Shown here one piece after another: positions 18,582-27,644 of a DNA stretch of 64,000 bases. The stretch lies in the NCBI RefSeq assembly GCF_900176485.1, contig NZ_FWYD01000004.1, positions 124,001 to 188,000 on the forward strand. The letters run 5' to 3'. The first letter of the stretch is position 1; every line of letters starts with the position of its first letter. Source of the DNA: Primorskyibacter flagellatus (GTDB lineage: Bacteria > Pseudomonadota > Alphaproteobacteria > Rhodobacterales > Rhodobacteraceae). Under the pieces are notes generated by a model. The model was not told the DNA's origin. It saw only the letters and a program-made list of their open reading frames with translations, and ran no database searches. The translations under genes were made by a program, and so were the position numbers.

Positions 18582-18946
18582 AAATGAGCGCGTGGCTCGT
18601 CCGGTTTGCCGGCTGCAAGTGCGAGCAGCGCCGCTATACCGGCAAAGGCAATGGGGAACATGGTGAACACGTTAAAGCCGTAGCCCCAATACATGCCTGC
18701 CGCGGATAGCGCCAAAAGCACACCCCCCCATAGCGCCCGCGCACGCGCCATGGCACCGCCTGCGATGGCCAGCATCGGCGACAGGACGGACACCACGCGA
18801 ATGACTTCCGGGTTGGCAAAATTGCCGAAGGTCTCACCCAACTCGGCATGGGCGCGCACCAATTCCGTGTAGCCAAAGCCGAAAAAGCCCACGATCATCC
18901 CGAACACACCTGCAATGATGCCCAGTGTCAGCGCCGCGTTCCGCAT
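18578..18946 (-). CDS. unknown small membrane protein (four TM)
   Basis: A 122-residue, strongly hydrophobic protein with about four membrane helices (starting ALTLGIIAGVFGMIVGFFGFGY). AGGAG lies 9 bases before the ATG. It is convergent to, and overlaps by four bases, the DoxX gene. No family is recognised with certainty; no catalytic or binding motif is visible. Confidence 0.7.
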   Translation of the reverse strand: MRNAALTLGIIAGVFGMIVGFFGFGYTELVRAHAELGETFGNFANPEVIRVVSVLSPMLAIAGGAMARARALWGGVLLALSAAGMYWGYGFNVFTMFPIAFAGIAALLALAAGKPDEPRAHF

Positions 18947-18967
18947 CTTTCGTGCTCCTGTCCTGCG

Positions 18968-19282
18968 TCAGACGTCAAGGGCTGCCTGCACATCCTTGCC
19001 CCAGCCCAGATGCATCTCGTCACCGTCTGCGATCAGCGGGCGCTTCATCAATGTCGGGTGGACCACCAGCAGGTCGCGCTCGGGGCGCGCCCGCTCTGCC
19101 TCATCAAGGCCGCGCCAGGTTGTTGACCGGGTGTTCAGCAAGGCCTTGCCGAAACGCGCCAGGGCCGCATCCAGCACATCCGCAGGCATGCCATCTTCCC
19201 GCACATCAACAAATTCAATATCTTTCAAAGCCTTACGCGCCGCTCTGCATGTATCACAGTTTTTCAGTCCATAGAGGATCAT
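18968..19282 (-). CDS. ArsC/Spx family protein (YffB-like)
   Basis: A 104-residue thioredoxin-fold protein. The N-terminus MILYGLKNCDTCRAARKAL carries a CxxC motif, and the C-terminal part has HPTLMKRPLIADGD, with the conserved RP loop of the ArsC family. Proteins of this length with this N-terminus are usually annotated as arsenate reductase-like or Spx/MgsR family; true arsenate reduction is not established for the YffB group. AAGGA precedes the ATG. It lies 21 bases upstream of the small membrane-protein gene on the same strand. Confidence 0.88.
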   Translation of the reverse strand: MILYGLKNCDTCRAARKALKDIEFVDVREDGMPADVLDAALARFGKALLNTRSTTWRGLDEAERARPERDLLVVHPTLMKRPLIADGDEMHLGWGKDVQAALDV

Positions 19283-19438
19283 GCCGCATTCCTTATCATT
19301 CTGGTCCAGATAACCACCCGGACGTCACTTTGCGACCCCGTTTTGCTTGATTTCCGCACCGGGTTTGCCAAAAATCGGGACGCGACAGTGGCCTTTGTGA
19401 GGTTCAGGGGCCGGACGTAAGGCAGAAGGAGACGCGAG

Positions 19439-19645
19439 ATGCCCAGCGGCACCGTGAAATGGTTCAATACGACGAAGGGCTACGGCTTCATTGCCCCCGA
19501 TGATGGCGGTAAGGATGTTTTTGTCCACATATCCGCGGTCGAACGGTCCGGAATGACCGGTCTGGCAGATAATCAGAAGGTTGAATATGAATTGAGCGAA
19601 GGTCGAGACGGCCGGGAAATGGCCGGCGATTTGCGCGCCCTCTGA
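19439..19645 (+). CDS. cold-shock domain protein
   Basis: A 68-residue single cold-shock domain. RNP1 is KGYGFIAP and RNP2 is VFVHISA, with the starting GTVKWFNTTKG of CspA-like proteins. It binds single-stranded nucleic acid and acts as an RNA chaperone. AGAAGGAG precedes the ATG. The gene stands alone between the ArsC-like gene (divergent) and metR (convergent). Whether it is cold-induced cannot be told from the sequence. Confidence 0.95.
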   Translation: MPSGTVKWFNTTKGYGFIAPDDGGKDVFVHISAVERSGMTGLADNQKVEYELSEGRDGREMAGDLRAL

Positions 19646-19781
19646 GGCCTGCATGGCCTTACGGGATTGATCGGCTTTGCAGACCCGATGCGGCAGACGC
19701 TGCGCACATGTATTTTGCAGGACAAGAGAGTGTGCAGATGCGTGTCTGTTGAGATGGGCCAACAGAAAATCCGACCACGAG

Positions 19782-19801
19782 GCACCCGCTTTCGCGGGTG
19801 C
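19782..19801. terminator. short hairpin between cspA-like gene and metR
   Basis: A perfect 8-bp stem (GCACCCGC / GCGGGTGC) with a TTTC loop lies just before the metR stop, between two convergent genes. No T run follows on either strand, so termination is only plausible. Confidence 0.35.
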
Positions 19802-19805
19802 GGGG

Positions 19806-20711
19806 TCACTGGTTCTGAAGTTTGGTCGCTTCGCTTCGCGCCAACGAGATCAGATCCGCCATATAGGGCTTGTCCACATCTTCTGCCCGGATCGCAGCGT
19901 AAAGCGTGCGGGTAATACCGTCCTTCGTCAGCGGGCGGGTCACGTAATCTGAGTTGTATTTCACCTCGCGCACGACCCAATCCGGCAAGACCGAAACACC
20001 GCGGTTTGAGGCAACCAACAGCAGGATGACGGCCGTCAACTCGACACGCCGAATGCTCGCCGGTTCAACCTTGGCGGGCATCAGCAATTGATTGAACACA
20101 TCCAGCCGCACCCGGTCGACGGGATAGGTGATCAGCGTCTGGCCCTTGAAATCCTCGGCCTCGATAAACGGTTTCGCGGCCAGAGGATGGACAGAAGCAG
20201 CCACAAAGACGGGGTTATAGTCGAAAAGTGGCACGAAGGTGATGCCTGCAATCTCTTCGGGATCAGAGGAAACCACCAGATCAACGTCTTCCTTTTGCAG
20301 CGCAGGCAGCGCGTCGAAGGCAAGGCCCGCGCGGATGTCCACGTCAACATCGGACCAGTTTTTCCGAAATGATTCGAGCACCGGGAACAGCCATTCGAAA
20401 CAGGCATGACACTCGATGGCAATGTGCAGCCTGCCCGACCGGCCCGCCCGCAACCCCGAGAACTCTTCCTCCAGCGACTCGATTTGAGGCAGGACCTGTT
20501 CGGCAAGGCGCAGAAGACGCAGCCCTGCCGCCGAGAGTTTCATCGGCTTGGACCGCCGCATGAACAGCTCGACCCCCGCCTGATCCTCCAACCCCTTGAT
20601 CTGATGGCTAAGCGCGGATTGCGTGATGTTCAGCGTGTCCGCCGCACGCGCCAGACCGCCGGCCTGATGAATCGCCCTGATTGATTTCAGGTGTCTGAAT
20701 TCGATGTGCAA
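19806..20711 (-). CDS. metR: LysR-type regulator of methionine biosynthesis
   Basis: A 301-residue LysR-family regulator. The chosen TTG at 20711 has GGAG seven bases upstream and gives the standard N-terminus LHIEFRHLKSIRAI; the frame is open far upstream, but that part runs antisense through metF. The winged HTH is at ~1-60 (AADTLNITQSALSHQIK), followed by the effector-binding domain. It lies divergent to metF with 96 bases between, the classic MetR arrangement, and MetR in enterobacteria uses homocysteine as co-effector. Two dyads in the intergenic region are candidate operators. Confidence 0.9.
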   Translation of the reverse strand: MHIEFRHLKSIRAIHQAGGLARAADTLNITQSALSHQIKGLEDQAGVELFMRRSKPMKLSAAGLRLLRLAEQVLPQIESLEEEFSGLRAGRSGRLHIAIECHACFEWLFPVLESFRKNWSDVDVDIRAGLAFDALPALQKEDVDLVVSSDPEEIAGITFVPLFDYNPVFVAASVHPLAAKPFIEAEDFKGQTLITYPVDRVRLDVFNQLLMPAKVEPASIRRVELTAVILLLVASNRGVSVLPDWVVREVKYNSDYVTRPLTKDGITRTLYAAIRAEDVDKPYMADLISLARSEATKLQNQ

Positions 20712-20723
20712 CCTATCACTCCG

Positions 20724-20758
20724 CTCATGTTCTTGATGAGATATATGAGTTTGTCTCA
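20724..20758. promoter_or_regulatory. candidate MetR operators in the metR-metF gap
   Basis: Two dyads lie side by side: CTCATGTTCTTGATGAG (20724-20740, 5-bp arms, 7-base spacer) and TGAGTTTGTCTCA (20746-20758, 4-bp arms, 5-base spacer). The second fits the T-N11-A pattern of LysR-type operators. Position between divergent genes supports autoregulation plus metF activation. Confidence 0.5.
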
Positions 20759-20807
20759 CATTGGGCTTTGTGTCACAAGACGGCAACCCAGATACGGATG
20801 AACAACC

Positions 20808-21677
20808 ATGACGCGCCCAGAGATTTCTTTTGAATTTTTCCCACCCCAGAACCTGGAGGCGTCGTTTCGCCTGTGGGACACGGTACAGGTTCTGGCACCC
20901 TTGGCACCGCGCTTCGTCTCTGTGACCTATGGTGCGGGCGGCACGACGCGCGACCTGACACGCGATGCTGTGGCGACATTGCACAAGTCCAGCGGTTTGC
21001 AGGTGGCGGCGCATTTGACCTGCGTCAACGCCACCCGCGACGAAACGCTTGGCATTGCCCGTGAATTCGCGGCGGCCGGCGTATCGGACATTGTCGCCCT
21101 GCGCGGCGACCCGCCCAAAGGTGCCGACCGGTTCGAACGGCATCCGGGCGGTTTTGCCGATAGCTGCGAGTTGATCGCCGCTCTGCGCGACACCGGTGAT
21201 TTCACCATTCGTGTCGGTGCCTATCCGGACAAACATCCCGAAGCAGCCGATGCGGCAGCGGATGTCGCATGGCTGAAGCGCAAGTTCGAGGCCGGCGCGT
21301 CCGAGGCGCTGACGCAGTTCTTCTTCGACATCGACAGCTTTCACCGGTTCCGCGACGATTGCGCAGCAGCTGGCATCGACACCTCAAAGATCGTGCCGGG
21401 GATCCTGCCGATCGAGAATTGGAAAGGGGCCGTGCGCTTTGCCAACCGCTGTGGCACACCGGTTCCACAATGGGTCATCGACGCTTTCGAGACCGCAGAG
21501 CGTGACGGTCGCGAAGATCTTCTGGCAACCGCGATTTGCAGCGAGATGTGTTCCGACCTGCTGGATGCCGGTGTGGATAAACTGCACTTCTACACGATGA
21601 ACCGGCCGGAACTGACCCGCGATGTCTGCCACGCGATTGGCGTGACACCCGAAGTCCGGTTGGAGAATGTGGCCTGA
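20808..21677 (+). CDS. metF: methylenetetrahydrofolate reductase
   Basis: MetF reduces 5,10-methylene-THF to 5-methyl-THF, the methyl donor for methionine. The 289-residue protein begins with the family signature ISFEFFPP (catalytic Glu), and has SVTYGAGGT, HLTCVNATRDE, DIVALRGDPPKG, the QFFFDIDSF segment and GILPIENW. It is an FAD-dependent TIM barrel of normal length. It is transcribed away from metR and ends at a hairpin 34 bases past the stop. Confidence 0.96.
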   Translation: MTRPEISFEFFPPQNLEASFRLWDTVQVLAPLAPRFVSVTYGAGGTTRDLTRDAVATLHKSSGLQVAAHLTCVNATRDETLGIAREFAAAGVSDIVALRGDPPKGADRFERHPGGFADSCELIAALRDTGDFTIRVGAYPDKHPEAADAAADVAWLKRKFEAGASEALTQFFFDIDSFHRFRDDCAAAGIDTSKIVPGILPIENWKGAVRFANRCGTPVPQWVIDAFETAERDGREDLLATAICSEMCSDLLDAGVDKLHFYTMNRPELTRDVCHAIGVTPEVRLENVA

Positions 21678-21710
21678 GCCGCAGAACGGAACAATCCGAT
21701 AAAACAAACC

Positions 21711-21739
21711 GCCGGGTGCCTGATAGCGCCCGGCATTTT
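21711..21739 (+). terminator. metF terminator
   Basis: A 6-bp GC stem (GCCGGG / CCCGGC) with a 12-base loop followed by ATTTTCATTT, 34 bases after the metF stop. The rest of the 325-base gap up to 22002 holds only the palindrome at 21813 and no gene that I can support. Confidence 0.6.
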
Positions 21740-21812
21740 CATTTAAATCGACAGTCACAACGCAGAATTCGTCGCGGCGGATTACACGGAACCTGTGCCC
21801 GAAGATGTTTCC

Positions 21813-21833
21813 GTCCCGGGCTTGACCCGGGAC
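21813..21833. repeat. REP-like intergenic palindrome
   Basis: Perfect 8-bp arms GTCCCGGG and CCCGGGAC around a 5-base CTTGA. This palindrome type, often within a longer CCGTCCCGGG context, is known to me as a scattered intergenic repeat in alphaproteobacteria. Only one copy is seen here. Confidence 0.5.
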
Positions 21834-22002
21834 CTTGCGTTTGGCGCTACCAGCTTGTCAGTCGCCTGCTTGTCTGCATCCGGGCAGAACCGGTCATACC
21901 AACAGTGCCCTTCAGTTTTGTGTTGCCCGCCATGCCACCTCTATGTTTCACGGTCAGATGCCAAATGCGCAGCACAGAGGTGCCGCACGCCACGACCGCA
22001 GC

Positions 22003-22242
22003 TTAGAACGCTTTGAACGTCATCGTGGTCATGGTGCGCTCCAGCCCGTCGATATCCAGCATATGGCTGTTGATGAACTTGCCGACATCCTCGCCCTCGG
22101 GAATATACAGCTTCATCAGCAAGTCATATTCACCGCTGGTCGAATAAAGCTCCGAGTGGATTTCCTTCAGCGCAATGGCATCTGCGACCAAGTAGGTCGT
22201 GCCGGGTTTGCAGCGGATCTGGACAAAGACGCAGGTGGTCAT
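22003..22242 (-). CDS. stand-alone Lrp/AsnC ligand-binding (RAM) domain protein
   Basis: A 79-residue protein consisting only of the RAM (Lrp effector-binding) domain; the HTH part is absent. TTCVFVQIRCKPGTTY and YSTSGEYDLLMKLYIPEGED show the domain, with the Gly-Glu-(Tyr/Phe)-Asp motif of its ligand site. The start at 22242 has AAGGAG 5 bases upstream. Such proteins can assemble with full-length Lrp proteins or bind amino acids alone. It is divergent from hisB with 137 bases between; any link to histidine genes is positional only. Confidence 0.85.
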   Translation of the reverse strand: MTTCVFVQIRCKPGTTYLVADAIALKEIHSELYSTSGEYDLLMKLYIPEGEDVGKFINSHMLDIDGLERTMTTMTFKAF

Positions 22243-22379
22243 GCGCGCTCCTTGAATGGCGAGGTTGAGGTCACGCAAGGCTGGCACAGCCACAGGCCCG
22301 ACACAATGGGTTTGCACCCTCTTGGCGCGGGCCGGGTGCGCGCCTATAAGCGCCCCACATGACCTGAGGAATGCCCCCA

Positions 22380-22967
22380 ATGCGCCAAGCCGAGATCACC
22401 CGCAATACCGCCGAGACGCAAATCAGCGTTTCCGTCAATCTTGACGGCACCGGCAGCTATGACAACCAGACCGGCGTCGGCTTCTTCGATCATATGCTGG
22501 ACCAGTTGTCGCGCCACTCGATGATTGACGTGACCGTCCGTGCGACGGGCGACCTGCATATCGACGATCACCACACGGTCGAGGATACCGGAATCGCACT
22601 TGGGCAGGCGCTGGCCAAAGCAGTGGGCGACAAACGTGGCATCCGCCGCTACGGCGAATGCCACCTGCCAATGGACGATGCACAGGTGCGCGCGGCGCTG
22701 GATCTTTCGGCGCGCCCCTTCCTTGTGTGGAACCTCGAATTTCCGACGGCAAAGATCGGCACGTTCGACACAGAATTGGTGCGGGAGTTCTTTCAGGCCC
22801 TGGCGACCCACGGCGGCATCACCTTGCATATCGACCAGCTACATGGCTTCAACAGCCACCACATCGCCGAAGCGGCGTTCAAGGCCGTCGCTCGCGCTTT
22901 GCGCATGGCCGTGGAACCCGACCCGCGCGCCGGCGACGCGCTGCCCTCCACCAAGGGTGCCCTTTAG
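22380..22967 (+). CDS. hisB: imidazoleglycerol-phosphate dehydratase
   Basis: HisB removes water from imidazoleglycerol phosphate in histidine synthesis. The 195-residue monofunctional form shows [31 protein letters not shown] (metal-binding His) and the repeated-half [13 protein letters not shown]. The ATG at 22380 has GAGGA about 10 bases upstream; the ATG nine bases earlier would sit directly on the ribosome site. hisH follows after 51 bases. Confidence 0.96.
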   Translation: MRQAEITRNTAETQISVSVNLDGTGSYDNQTGVGFFDHMLDQLSRHSMIDVTVRATGDLHIDDHHTVEDTGIALGQALAKAVGDKRGIRRYGECHLPMDDAQVRAALDLSARPFLVWNLEFPTAKIGTFDTELVREFFQALATHGGITLHIDQLHGFNSHHIAEAAFKAVARALRMAVEPDPRAGDALPSTKGAL

Positions 22968-23018
22968 AATTACCGCCCACCAGCCGCAACTGCGCCCCAC
23001 CATCACGAAAGCACCACC

Positions 23019-23657
23019 ATGCTGACAGTCATCATAGACTATGAAAGCGGCAATCTGCACTCCGCCGAGAAAGCCTTTCAGCGCATGGCGCGCGAGACCG
23101 GCGCTGGCGACGTGATCGTGACCGACAAGGCCGAAACCGTCGCCCGTGCCGACCGCGTCGTCTTGCCGGGGGACGGCGCGTTTCCGGCCTGCCAACGCGC
23201 ATTGACCGGCCATTCGGGCCTGTATGAGGCGATGATCGAGGCGGTCGAGACCCGTGGCCGTCCCTTCCTGGGCATCTGCGTCGGCATGCAACTGATGGCC
23301 CGGACTGGACACGAATACGAAGAGGTGCCCGGCCTTGGCTGGATCGACGGCGAAGTCAGCCATATCTCTCCCGCCGATCCCGCGCTGAAAGTGCCGCATA
23401 TGGGCTGGAACGATCTGGTGATCGACACGCCGCATCCGGTATTGGACGGTATCGTCACGGGCGATCACGCGTATTTCGTGCATTCGTATCACATGGCGAT
23501 GCACGACACCGCGCAGCGGCTTGCCCATGTCGATTACGGCGGCGATGTCACTGCCATTGTAGGTGCGGGCAACAAGCTGGGTTTTCAGTTTCATCCCGAG
23601 AAAAGCGCCGATGCCGGCTTGCGGATGATCGCAAACTTCCTGCGCTGGACGCCGTAA
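23019..23657 (+). CDS. hisH: imidazole glycerol phosphate synthase subunit HisH
   Basis: HisH is the glutaminase that feeds ammonia to HisF. The 212-residue class I amidotransferase has the oxyanion region LPGDGAFPAC, the nucleophile in LGICVGMQL (Cys near residue 86) and the His/Glu pair in FQFHPEKS. It follows hisB. The hisA, hisF and hisE genes that often continue this operon are absent; a hairpin and a convergent transporter gene follow instead. Confidence 0.96.
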   Translation: MLTVIIDYESGNLHSAEKAFQRMARETGAGDVIVTDKAETVARADRVVLPGDGAFPACQRALTGHSGLYEAMIEAVETRGRPFLGICVGMQLMARTGHEYEEVPGLGWIDGEVSHISPADPALKVPHMGWNDLVIDTPHPVLDGIVTGDHAYFVHSYHMAMHDTAQRLAHVDYGGDVTAIVGAGNKLGFQFHPEKSADAGLRMIANFLRWTP

Positions 23658-23691
23658 GCGACCGCACTGGGCAGCCCGGCGCACCCATCAA

Positions 23692-23724
23692 CAGTCCACG
23701 ACCACATAAAATGATCGTGGACTG
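23692..23724. terminator. bidirectional hairpin between hisH and the BCCT gene
   Basis: A perfect 10-bp stem (CAGTCCACGA / TCGTGGACTG) with a 13-base loop lies between two convergent genes, 35 bases after hisH and 15 bases after the BCCT stop. T content after the stem is modest on both strands. Confidence 0.6.
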
Positions 23725-23738
23725 CATTTGGCGACAAA

Positions 23739-25367
23739 TCAGTCGGTCGTCTCGGCGTGGAATGTCTCCAACTCGGGCCGTTTACCGATGGTGATATGGT
23801 CGATCTCTTCCATGGCAAACCCCCGTATCAGCGACGGGATCATCATGCAGACCAGCACAAAGATCGGCAGGCCGACCACGGTGATCACCTGTTGCAGTGC
23901 CGCCAGACCAGCGTCTCCTGCAAGGATGATCAGCATGGCCGCCACCAGACCTTCCGCAGCCCCCCAGAACACCCGCTGGCGGACCGGTCCGGGTTCTGCG
24001 TCGCCCGTACACAGCATATCCACCACCAGCGAGGCAGAGTCCGATGACGTGGCAAAGAAAATGGCCACAATCAAAACCGCAAAGCCCTGAATGAAGGTCG
24101 TGAAGGGGAAGTGTTCGAAGAAGGCAAACATCGCCAATGGCACGCTTTCGGCAACGGCGGCACTGATCTCTCCCGCCTGATCGCCCAGCGCGGCACGGGC
24201 CGCAAGGCCCAGACCGTCAAACTCCATCGCTTGCCAGCCGAAGATCGAGAACCAGATCAGGGTGAAGAGCGATGGTGCAAGTAGAACGCCGAACACAAAT
24301 TGCCGGATGGTCCGCCCGCGCGAGATACGCGCCACGAAGATCCCGATGAAGGGCGACCAGGTGACGGTCCATGCCCAGTAAAAGACCGTCCAGGATCCTT
24401 GCCAGCCCCAGTTGGCATTCTCCGGGTTTTCATTCGCCAGCATGTCGTTCCAGAATGCCAGATGCGGGAGGTTTTCGAAATACAGGCCGAATGTCTCGAC
24501 CAGTCCGCGCAGCAGAAATAACGTAGATCCGAAAACCAGCACGAATATCATCAGCCCGACAGCCAAGCCGATATTGAGGTTTGACAGGAACTTCACCCCT
24601 TTGTCGAGACCAACGACGATGGAGGAAATCGCCACCAGCGTGAGCGCTGTCAGAATCAGAACCTGAACTTCTGCACCGTCACCGGTCCCGAACAACTCGT
24701 TCAGCCCGGCCGCGATCTGGCTGGACCCAAGCCCCAGCGACACCGCCACACCGAAAAGCGTCCCGAGGATGGAGGCTACGTCGATGGCCTTGCCCACCGG
24801 GCCGTAGATCCTGTCGCGCAAAAGCGGATAGAATACCGACGACACGCGCACCGGCAGCTCGTAACGGTTGATAAAATAGGCAAAGGCCAACCCCGGCAGC
24901 GTGAAGATCGTCCATGTGTGCAAGCCAAGGTGATAAACAGCGATGGAGATGGCATCACGGGCGGCCTCCTCGGTGTAAGGTTCAACTCCCGGAAGCGGCG
25001 GATTGGCGAAGTGCGAAATCGGCTCTGCCACGCCCCAGAACATCAACACTGTGCCGATGCCACCAGCAAACAGCATGGTGAACCAGCTTAGATTGGAATA
25101 TTCCGGACGCGATCCCTTGGGGCCAAGCCGGATGTGACCGTGCCGTGACATCGCTGCCCAGATCAGAAAGCCAAGCCAGACATTTACCCCCAGAATGAAA
25201 AACCATCCGAGGTTGGTGACAATCCACGCCCGTCCCGTTGCAAAGGCGTCGCCGATCTGGTCAGGGAAAAGAACAAGTGCGATTACAAAAACAAATGTTA
25301 ACGCGGCTGCTGAGAAGAAGATGGCCGGATCAGTTTTCAATCCAAGTCGTTGGACAAGTGTTTGCAC
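23739..25367 (-). CDS. BCCT family (betaine/carnitine/choline) transporter
   Basis: A ~542-residue secondary transporter with twelve predicted membrane helices. The family signature is the segment FYWAWTVTWSPFIG with the following ISRGRTIRQF. The glycine-rich unwound helix region with WFFILGVNVW and GLDKGVKFLSNLN is also present. Substrates are likely betaine-type compounds such as glycine betaine or DMSP, which fits a marine habitat, but the exact one is unknown. No start is ideal: a GTG at 25367 has a G-rich site six bases upstream, and a TTG at 25382 is an alternative. It may serve osmoprotection. Confidence 0.9.
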   Translation of the reverse strand: MQTLVQRLGLKTDPAIFFSAAALTFVFVIALVLFPDQIGDAFATGRAWIVTNLGWFFILGVNVWLGFLIWAAMSRHGHIRLGPKGSRPEYSNLSWFTMLFAGGIGTVLMFWGVAEPISHFANPPLPGVEPYTEEAARDAISIAVYHLGLHTWTIFTLPGLAFAYFINRYELPVRVSSVFYPLLRDRIYGPVGKAIDVASILGTLFGVAVSLGLGSSQIAAGLNELFGTGDGAEVQVLILTALTLVAISSIVVGLDKGVKFLSNLNIGLAVGLMIFVLVFGSTLFLLRGLVETFGLYFENLPHLAFWNDMLANENPENANWGWQGSWTVFYWAWTVTWSPFIGIFVARISRGRTIRQFVFGVLLAPSLFTLIWFSIFGWQAMEFDGLGLAARAALGDQAGEISAAVAESVPLAMFAFFEHFPFTTFIQGFAVLIVAIFFATSSDSASLVVDMLCTGDAEPGPVRQRVFWGAAEGLVAAMLIILAGDAGLAALQQVITVVGLPIFVLVCMMIPSLIRGFAMEEIDHITIGKRPELETFHAETTD

Positions 25368-25827
25368 GGGTGCCCCCCACAATTTAGGTCAATTCGGGCA
25401 TAACGCAGACGTGACTCATATTGTTCCCGGATAAGTTGAAATCTGAAAGAACCTCTATGTTTACCGCCTCTCGGTCTCAATCAAAGACAACGACGCATCA
25501 AGATCTTTCCTGACTGATCATGCCGGATGCGACCCATCATTGACGAAACCGTGACACACATGTCGGCAAACCCGCCGATGTTTTCCTCACCGACATTTGG
25601 GAAATACATCCCAGACATGAATAACGAAGGGCTGGCAAAAGCCGGCTCCGTAAACGAATGGGTTGGAAACGGCCTCACTTCAGATTGCCTTGTTTCGGAA
25701 ACTCCCGCAAGCTGCGCCCTCTTTCAGACACCCCGGCTTTGGTTCCAGACGGCCCGCGGGATTGCCCTAAAGGCGAGCGCGGCAATATTGGCCTTGACCT
25801 GACGGGCATTCGTGCGAAACAGCGTGC
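25368..25827. other. 460-base region between the divergent BCCT and alr genes
   Basis: No gene can be supported. Short open frames occur on both strands but lack ribosome sites and family resemblance. The region must hold the BCCT and alr promoters; no clear -35/-10 pair, terminator or repeat was identified. Confidence 0.4.
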
Positions 25828-26865
25828 ATGGCACAGGCAGAACTGACGATTGATCTGGGCGCACTGGTTGCAAACTGGCAGGCGCTGAACGCATTGAGCG
25901 GGTGTGAAACCGGCGCGGTGGTGAAGGCCGACGCTTACGGCCTGGGGGCGGAACGTGTCGCTCCTGCTTTGGCTGCGGCGGGGGCGCGGTGTTTCTTCGT
26001 GGCGCTGGCCGAAGAGGGCGCGGCGCTTCGACAGATTCTTGGCAACGGCCCCGATATCTGCGTCTTTTCCGGCCACATGGCGGGCGATACCGCGCTGATC
26101 CGTGATGCGGACCTGGTGCCGATGATCAACTCCATCGATCAAATGTCCTGCCATATCGAAACGCTCCCCGATGCCCGTTTCGGTATCCAGCTGGACAGCG
26201 GCATGAACCGACTGGGGATGGAGCCTGCCGAATGGTCCGCCCTGCGTGAAGTGTCGCTCAACCAGCCTCCGGTTCTGGTGATGAGCCATCTGGCCTGCGC
26301 GGATGAGCCTGACCACCCGATGAACGCGCAGCAGTTGCAAACCTTTGTCGAGATGACCGACGGGATCGACGCACCGCGCTCGCTGTCTGCGACCGGCGGC
26401 ATTCTGCTGGGCAAGGATTATCATTTCGAACTGACCCGCCCCGGTATCGGGCTCTATGGTGCCCGGCCCTTCGCAGACGCGCGCACCGTGGCGCATCTGT
26501 CGATCCCGGTGATCCAGACCCGAGAACTGACGCCGGGCGAAACCGTGGGATACGGCAACACCTGGATGTCGGATGCCCCCTCGCGCATCGCGACGATTGC
26601 CGCAGGATATGCCGACGGGATCATCCGCGCGATGGGCCCGAGCACATATCTTTGGGCGGGCGAGACGCGCTGCAAGATCGTCGGGCGGATTTCGATGGAT
26701 CTGATCGGGGTCGACATCAGCCACCTGTCCGAAGATCCTGACAGTCTTCAGCTTCTTGGCCATCAACAATCCGTCGATACGCTGGCGGATGCCGCCGGAA
26801 CCATTGGCTATGAGGTCCTGACCTCCTTGGGCAATCGCTATGCGCGCCGGTATGTCGGGCCATGA
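25828..26865 (+). CDS. alr: alanine racemase
   Basis: Alr makes D-alanine for peptidoglycan. The 345-residue protein is a fold-type III PLP enzyme: the PLP Lys is in [11 protein letters not shown] near the N-terminus and the catalytic Tyr in [27 protein letters not shown] and the metal-like [11 protein letters not shown] segments are also conserved. It is slightly shorter than the enterobacterial form. The stop overlaps the start of a permease gene by four bases (ATGA), making a coupled unit with the Mla-type ABC genes. Confidence 0.95.
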   Translation: MAQAELTIDLGALVANWQALNALSGCETGAVVKADAYGLGAERVAPALAAAGARCFFVALAEEGAALRQILGNGPDICVFSGHMAGDTALIRDADLVPMINSIDQMSCHIETLPDARFGIQLDSGMNRLGMEPAEWSALREVSLNQPPVLVMSHLACADEPDHPMNAQQLQTFVEMTDGIDAPRSLSATGGILLGKDYHFELTRPGIGLYGARPFADARTVAHLSIPVIQTRELTPGETVGYGNTWMSDAPSRIATIAAGYADGIIRAMGPSTYLWAGETRCKIVGRISMDLIGVDISHLSEDPDSLQLLGHQQSVDTLADAAGTIGYEVLTSLGNRYARRYVGP

Positions 26866-27644
26866 CGCTGACCCGCCCCATTGCTGTTTTGGGTGGCAAT
26901 GTCCTGCACCTTCTGGCCGCCATCGGGCGCGTGGTGATCTTCGCAGGTCAGACTGTCAGCCACCTGTTCCGCCCGCCCTATTATCACCGTGAGTTCCTTC
27001 AGGCACTGGTGCAGATCGGATGGCTGTCTTTGCCCGTGGTCGGCCTGACAGCCCTGTTCACCGGCGGCGCGCTGGCCCTGCAAATCTACGCGGGCGGTGC
27101 ACGGTTTTCGGCAGAGGCGGTTGTGCCCTCCATCGTCGCCATCGGCATGGTCAGAGAGCTTGGCCCCGTTCTGGGCGGGTTGATGGTGGCCGCACGGGTC
27201 GCGTCCTCCATCGCGGCAGAGCTTGGCACGATGAAAGTGACCGAACAGATCGACGCGCTGGTGACCCTGTCCACCAACCCGATGAAATACCTGACGCTTC
27301 CCAGAGTGCTCGCCGCAACGCTGGCCGTGCCGGTTCTGGTGGCTGTGGGCGACGCCATCGGCATATTCGGCGGCTATATCGTCGGCGTGACGCGGCTGGA
27401 TTTCAACGCCGCCGCCTATCTCAAGAACACCGTGGATTTTCTGGAATTCTGGGATATTGCCTCGGGTCTGTTCAAAGGGGCTGCCTTCGGGTTCCTCGTG
27501 GCATTGATGGGGTGCTATTACGGCATGAATTCGGGCCGCGGCGCACAGGGCGTCGGACGCGCGACCAAGGCGGCGGTGGTGTCTGCCTCTGTCCTCATCC
27601 TCGCGGCCAACTACCTTCTGACCGAGGTGTTCTTTTCGGCATGA
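26862..27644 (+). CDS. mlaE: MlaE-type ABC transporter permease
   Basis: A 260-residue permease of the MlaE/DUF140 family, which moves phospholipids or other lipids between membranes. About five hydrophobic segments are visible with the conserved [19 protein letters not shown] and [14 protein letters not shown] stretches. Its ATG overlaps the alr stop and its stop overlaps the ATPase start, so the three are coupled. The MlaD (MCE) and MlaC partners are not encoded nearby and must be elsewhere, if they exist. Confidence 0.92.
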   Translation: MTLTRPIAVLGGNVLHLLAAIGRVVIFAGQTVSHLFRPPYYHREFLQALVQIGWLSLPVVGLTALFTGGALALQIYAGGARFSAEAVVPSIVAIGMVRELGPVLGGLMVAARVASSIAAELGTMKVTEQIDALVTLSTNPMKYLTLPRVLAATLAVPVLVAVGDAIGIFGGYIVGVTRLDFNAAAYLKNTVDFLEFWDIASGLFKGAAFGFLVALMGCYYGMNSGRGAQGVGRATKAAVVSASVLILAANYLLTEVFFSA

